Shown here: piece after piece, positions 59,128-64,000 of the stretch | How positions within the stretch are numbered: position 1 is the stretch's first letter | Layout: each line of letters opens with the position of its first letter | Assembly (NCBI GenBank): GCA_039881145.1 | Contig: JAYKKI010000037.1 | Span: 11,793,501-11,857,500, forward strand | Length of the DNA: 64,000 bases | Direction of reading: 5' to 3' | Source: Druceiella hillmani | Taxonomy: Eukaryota; Arthropoda; Insecta; Lepidoptera; Hepialidae | Notes under the pieces: model-generated | Seen by the model: the letters and a program-made list of their open reading frames with translations, nothing else | Database searches by the model: none | Told to the model about the DNA's origin: nothing | Program-made: the position numbers and the translations under genes

Positions 59128-59910
59128 AAAACCTGGATTTTTTTGAGGATTTGACTAAAATTTCCACATAGAGACAGATTGCAAAACGTTCTTAAAAAAC
59201 AAATGAATTTTTCAAGAACTTAATCAACTTGGACAGAGACGTATTTTTTATAGAAAGTAGTGTTAGAAGTAAATGCGAAGAACTGAACTGGTTATGGAAC
59301 CTAATCCTGGATGATGACGATGCAATTTAATTTATTTTGGATTGAATATCTTGGATAATTCAAAATATTATAAAGAAATATACATGTATGAAGATGGAAT
59401 CAATGATGGACTTCCTTCCACTTAAGTTAAACACTATATTCAGAAACAGGGTCGCACTAACTGAAAGTTTTCTAATTTCCAAAGTTTTAATTTCTTAAAG
59501 CGATCCAAGAAAGGATCAGCCTAGTGTGTATTTCAGTAGGAGTATTTAAGAGATTATCTTTAGTCTCAACAGCTAGAGTATTTTAAAATTACTTATCTTG
59601 TATTCTGAAGCTGCAGATACCACGACCAATATAATTTGCATAAGGTCGAGTCGCTTGATGCAGCTAATTTGTCTCCCAATTTTAACTAGCAAAGCCATTT
59701 TAAATCCTTATTGAAACGGGTGTTGATATAAGTTATTATAAAATATATTCCAGTGTGAGCACGTATATTCTAAAAAAATAACATCAAAGAATATTTTTCT
59801 TTGGTTCAACTTTTAGGTCAAAGCATTAAAATTTTCGAAGTCTGATAAAGGTTCATGTAATAGGTTGATGTATTAGGATCATTTAAAGACTTTAAATTCT
59901 ATCCAGTTTT

Positions 59911-59987
59911 CAGTTTATATTGTTATTATAGGCACATTACATACATACCAATGGTCGAGTGTCTTTCATCTTTTTATCCGACTACAG
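59911..59987. other. Conserved non-coding block 1, copy B
   Basis: Gap-free partner of 7,785-7,861 with four transitions. Confidence 0.6.
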
Positions 59988-60715
59988 ACAGGACCAAAAA
60001 GAACGATTATAAATTTCATCGAAGTGGGTTTTGATACTCGGTTATTAAAGACCTAAAAGAGAAATATTATATTTCCCTGGAAATTACTGAACACCAATAA
60101 ATAGAAGAAAACAAAAAATCTCCATACTTACTAAATAGACTTCTATTTGCTTTTCATGAATAAATAATGATTAAAAAATTATCATCAATATTTTTTTTTA
60201 TTACCCAACTACGACGAGGCCAAGAGAAACGACAATGATTAATTACTCGATGTATAATCTAAATGGTGACTGATAATGGGACTCTCGGTTTTTGTACATT
60301 GTAGTTATGATCAATCATTACCAAAAACAAAAAAATAATCTACTAAAGAGTGTAAAATGAAATGAAAGTTTAAAAAAATTAAAATCCGATTATAAAAAAT
60401 ACCATACATCTTCAAGATCTTTAGAGTGCAATGACATATCTAGATACCTTAAAATTAAAAATAATAAACTAAAAAATATTTCTCACAATAATTTATTTTT
60501 TCCGTAATAGTAGAATTAACCACAGTCGCAGGTCTGAAAAATATTGCGCGCAAAAGCCCTTAAAGCTTATTTCGTATTTTTTCTAGTCGAGTTTTAATTT
60601 TTTAAACTTTTATTTTATTAGGATTTGGTATTATAAAAAATATACTCATTAATGCAATGACAGCAACGTAACGCCTGACGAATTCCGAGAGGACCAGTCT
60701 TAATGTCAAACAACA

Positions 60716-60915
60716 TACTTTAACGGTCGCAGAGTTTTAATAATACTCAGATAAATAACAACTAAAAGCTTCACTTGAAAGCAAAAAAAGAAAAGTCTTT
60801 AGGGAGCTTGCCGATTTTAGACGTCCGGTCACTCGATAAATAAAATAAAGCTCAGCCGTAGACGTCCTTCCCTTCCCTGTTCTTCTCATCTTACTTCAAG
60901 TTTTCACGTTAAACA
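60716..60915. other. Conserved non-coding block 2, copy B
   Basis: Partner of 8,721-8,920; identical 49-base core at 60,826-60,874. Confidence 0.7.
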
Positions 60916-61369
60916 TTGCGTTCAATTGACTTTCATCTGAGCCATCTAGCTCGCTTGATTATCTCTTTGTAAATATTGCAAAAAACTTTCCAAAAGTTTT
61001 AAATGGTGTATACTTCTAAATGTTTTAAATGGTGTATACATTGCTCCATATTCACCCCTATAGTCAACAAAAACCTAAACACTAATCCTCTAATTATAGT
61101 TGCCCAATAATTAATCATTTAAATATTAGGTTTATAACTCAAATTCTTCACAAAAAAATTCTTCTCGTAGCTATAACTAGGTTATAAAAACGTATGGGTT
61201 TTTTTTAATATGAGAGGAAAAAGAATGGTTACATAAAATGTAAATATGCACGAAATCCGATTGTTTCAATAATCTTATAAAACATCACGAAACTTCAATT
61301 TCATAAGAGTGAAAAAAATTGCCTCTGTAAAACAAACAAATGAGGTGAATAATAACATTCTATTAAAAT

Positions 61370-62065
61370 AATTTTTTAGAAGGAAATATATATTTTATTT
61401 TTGTTTCACTCCACATCGTTTTAGAAAAATGTGGTTTCAATATAAATGCATAGGTAGTGAAATATTGGCAAGGCTTATATATTATATGGCAGTTGCCAAC
61501 CGTATGAGAAATGGAAATAAAATTTAGTCTTGGTTGGTTCCTTCTTGTTTCTGATTTCTTTCCAAAACTTCCTCATTCGCTATAAAACCGCAAATTTGAC
61601 ACGATCTTCAATAAATATAAATATGTTTATATAATTATTCGGTACACGACTTCACCATGTACTTTCCCCCTGTTTTGTCATATTTCTATCTTTTTCTTTA
61701 AGTTTTGATGTATCTGTATCATGTTCTTTTTTTTTAAATTTGACTTTTGTTATTCGTTACAATAATATTCGCATGTTTTCCTTGTTTGTATTTTATATAG
61801 ATTGCAGTCGACTATAATATACAAAAAGGTAAAACTAATGATGGTATTTTATTTTCTACACCTATAACTTCTAAATTAAATAGAAATTGGAAATAACTAG
61901 CGTCCAATAAGTAAAATTTAAACAAAAATTATATATTTTACAATTTATTAGCCCTTCATAAAGGAAATAATAAACAGAAAAATTTCACTAGTTTACCTTT
62001 CATACAAAACTTAACAGCCTACAGCAAGGACTTGTGACTAATGACAATATAATTATAACCAGGCG
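61370..62065. other. Copy-B-only insert of about 700 bp
   Basis: Copy A has nothing between the equivalents of about 61,365 (near 9,410) and 62,070 (9,420, GCGCACGCCG). The insert is A+T-rich with no coding sequence or clear termini; class unknown. Confidence 0.5.
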
Positions 62066-62262
62066 AAATCACAGTGCGCACGCCGTACATTTCTCTCCAC
62101 TCGAGGATATATTTCTAATCTGACCTATATTATCGTTGAAAACAAATTCTTTATTATCGTTGAAATCAAAATGCATTGAAATCAAAAGAGCGTTTTCAAC
62201 AAAAAGTCGCCCGTTTTCCAGTCTTTGAAAAAACGTAATTTTTTTGTCATTTTATGTAGCTT

Positions 62263-62271
62263 GCATATATA

Positions 62272-62302
<31 letters not shown>

Positions 62303-62304
62303 TC

Positions 62305-62362
<58 letters not shown>
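62263..62362. repeat. (TA)n microsatellite, interrupted
   Basis: About 100 bases of alternating TA with several interruptions, placed at the 3' end of the mariner remnant; absent from copy A. Confidence 0.95.
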
Positions 62363-62367
<5 letters not shown>

Positions 62368-62374
62368 TATAAGC

Positions 62375-63318
62375 ACCGTAATCATCCGTATCTAACAGAT
62401 GTCGCCAACGTGTAGGCAGAGCTAAAGTTCCGTCCTTGTAGAAATCTTTGGGCCTTTGAATTTGATATGACTTTCGTCTCTATATCCTCTATTACGTAAA
62501 TTATTAGACAGAGAACGAACATGATAATCAGATGGCGAAAGGTCTGGAGATTACGGTGAATGAAGTAGCATGCTCCATCCAAGTGAAAATAGTTTTTCAC
62601 GCGTCACTTTTGCTCCGTAGGATCGAGCATTGTCATGTAAAAAATAAACTTCGCTTTGATTTAAAGGTAGTTTACCGTCGTCTGGACTCAATTATTCAGA
62701 ATAAATCTTAGCTATTATTGCTTCTTGCACTGTTAGTTTGAAAGAGTTCCTAATGAATAACTCTATTTATATCCCACCATGCACTCAAAATTGTCCAGCT
62801 CCTAGTCACTGACATTTACGCTAAAAATGAACATAAACCACCCACTGTTCATCTCTTGTAACCAGATATATTAGCCTCTTGTCGGTACGATGGGAATTCC
62901 GTATCTATAAGCACACATTCGCTCTCCTGTAAAGATGAAAGGATGTTAACTCATGTGGTAGCCAAACAGAATAGTTCCACTTCTTTCTCAAAGTCAGTCT
63001 TCAGTATAAGATTATGAAAATAGCTCTGTCAAACAACACGAACTTAACCTGGGGTCTATGTAATTTTTTTCTAAATCAATTGTAGGAGGTCGCTTTGAAT
63101 GAGGTTTATCGGCAGGTCAAAATTCCCTTCTTTGAATTGAAACAGTGCTTGGCTATGTCGTAAGAGGGCATGCCTTTACACATCATTGTGTATATATTGG
63201 GTAATGCTTCGCTGGTTTTTCGTCCTAAACGACATTCATGAAGAAAGAGTCTTCTAAGTTCACTTCGAAATACTTGCGTTTTTAATTTATCCTTTACTCG
63301 CCGATTACTCAATTGCAA
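62375..63318 (-). pseudogene. Mariner transposase, DD34D, full span but dead
   Basis: Minus-strand pieces in order from about 63,310: a DNA-binding region (FLHECRLGRKTSEALPNI), VWLPHEL (the WVPHEL linker motif, near 62,950), ANVCL and NSHRTDKRLIYL, VTRDEQWVVYVHF with the first catalytic Asp (near 62,860), WWDINRVIH, VYFLHDNARSYGAKVT with the second Asp (near 62,630), then LGWSMLLHSP, a stop, SPDLSPSDYH with the third Asp, and a C-terminus YRDES-IKFKGPK. Thirty-four positions separate the last two Asp residues, the mariner DD34D pattern. Several stops and frame changes inactivate it. Terminal inverted repeats were not recognised. Absent from copy A, so it inserted after the duplication or was lost there. 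Confidence 0.9.
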
Positions 63319-64000
63319 ACTGAACAGAAGTCGAATACCGCACTCATGATATACTATACAAGAAATATTCGAGAAGCTTCTATAACATTCCAGAAATCGG
63401 GCGAAAAAAGTGGCTGGTTTATAAGTTGCGATATATATATAAGCGAAACCCTTCTTATTTCATTTTATCCATCTGTCGTTTTATACATCATTCAATTTAA
63501 AACCGAATGTCGTGAAATGTAAACAAGAAGGTGTAATAAAATTACTTGAGTATAAAAGACTATCGCCTATCAAACATAAAAGTTGAAAAATGTTTTTCTC
63601 ACGTAACTCGTTGATCGGATTATCAATGAAGAGGTCTTTTAAAATGTAATTGACAATATGTAGTATTGATTTTTGAAACGGGACATCTTCGCGAGATTCG
63701 ACAGCGCTTTGAAGTAATTTTTGTCTTATTCCTAGTAGTTGAGATTTGTCTTGTGCAAATGCAAAGTGATACGTCTTATGCTAAAGCAATGTGTTTGTAT
63801 TCAAAATAATATTAATATTTAAAATAATTGAATATAAATATCAATAAATGTTTAATTGTTACGTGTACTTAAGTGTACATACACGAATAAGTATATTTTT
63901 GTATAAAAGAAGGTAGAATTTGATATTCGCCGCTGAAAATTGTAATGAGCATAGAATATTTTTTATAAGTATGTTTATTGAAGCGAAATTTTGACTATAA

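Larger units (their letters stand above)
50395..64000. repeat. Large direct duplication, copy B
   Basis: Matches 1-10,450 in order and orientation (anchors given there). Copy B is about 3 kb longer over the same range: it lacks the 3.4 kb of copy A but gained the Copia element (4.56 kb), an insert at 58,490-59,127, one at about 61,370-62,065 and a (TA)n plus mariner block at 62,263-63,340. Confidence 0.9.

Overview
This is a 64 kb piece of an A+T-rich animal nuclear genome, most likely an arthropod (species not identifiable here). The evidence is the mix of repeats: a Copia-family retrotransposon with a half-tRNA primer site, Jockey-like LINE pieces, mariner, Tc1-like and pogo-like DNA transposon remains, a tRNA-derived SINE and many long (TA)n tracts. 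There are no operons, no rRNA or tRNA genes and no CRISPR. I found no host protein-coding gene that I can defend; one possible 3' terminal exon (about 13.7-13.95 kb, minus strand) and one TATA-type promoter (38.8 kb) are weak candidates. The window is essentially intergenic or intronic DNA carrying repeat insertions of different ages.

Layout. 1-10,450 is copy A of a large direct duplication whose copy B is about 50,395-64,000; neither end is closed within the window. The copies differ by many substitutions and by large indels: about 3.4 kb present only in copy A, and in copy B a Copia element, a roughly 640 bp insert with a hairpin, a roughly 700 bp insert and a dead mariner. Two short non-coding blocks stay far more alike than the rest (7,785-7,861 and 8,721-8,920, the latter with a 49-base identical core). 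11.6-12.3 kb holds a small Copia remnant. 18.06-19.59 kb is a decayed Tc1-like element with both terminal inverted repeats. 23.9 kb is a LINE scrap, 26.0-26.8 kb a pogo/Tigger-like transposase relic. 28.8-31.3 kb is a badly decayed Copia element in which the missing coding parts are replaced by four tandem-repeat arrays, one of which carries a SINE with a 15 bp target duplication. 33.0-33.4 kb is a mariner N-terminal scrap. 43.4-45.3 kb holds two halves of a Jockey-like reverse transcriptase in opposite orientation with a 794 bp unit between them; that unit is repeated at 47.96-48.75 kb.

The best-preserved element is the Copia retrotransposon at 51,440-55,998 (minus strand): two LTRs, GTTTT target duplications, primer site, gag with zinc knuckle, protease, DD35E integrase, reverse transcriptase and RNase H, broken by a few stops and small frame slips. 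Its pre-insertion site is visible in duplication copy A, so it arrived after the duplication. I did not find a new functional system. The most unusual things are the array-filled Copia corpse, the locally conserved non-coding blocks in the duplication, the inverted LINE with its 794 bp insert, and several long perfect hairpins.
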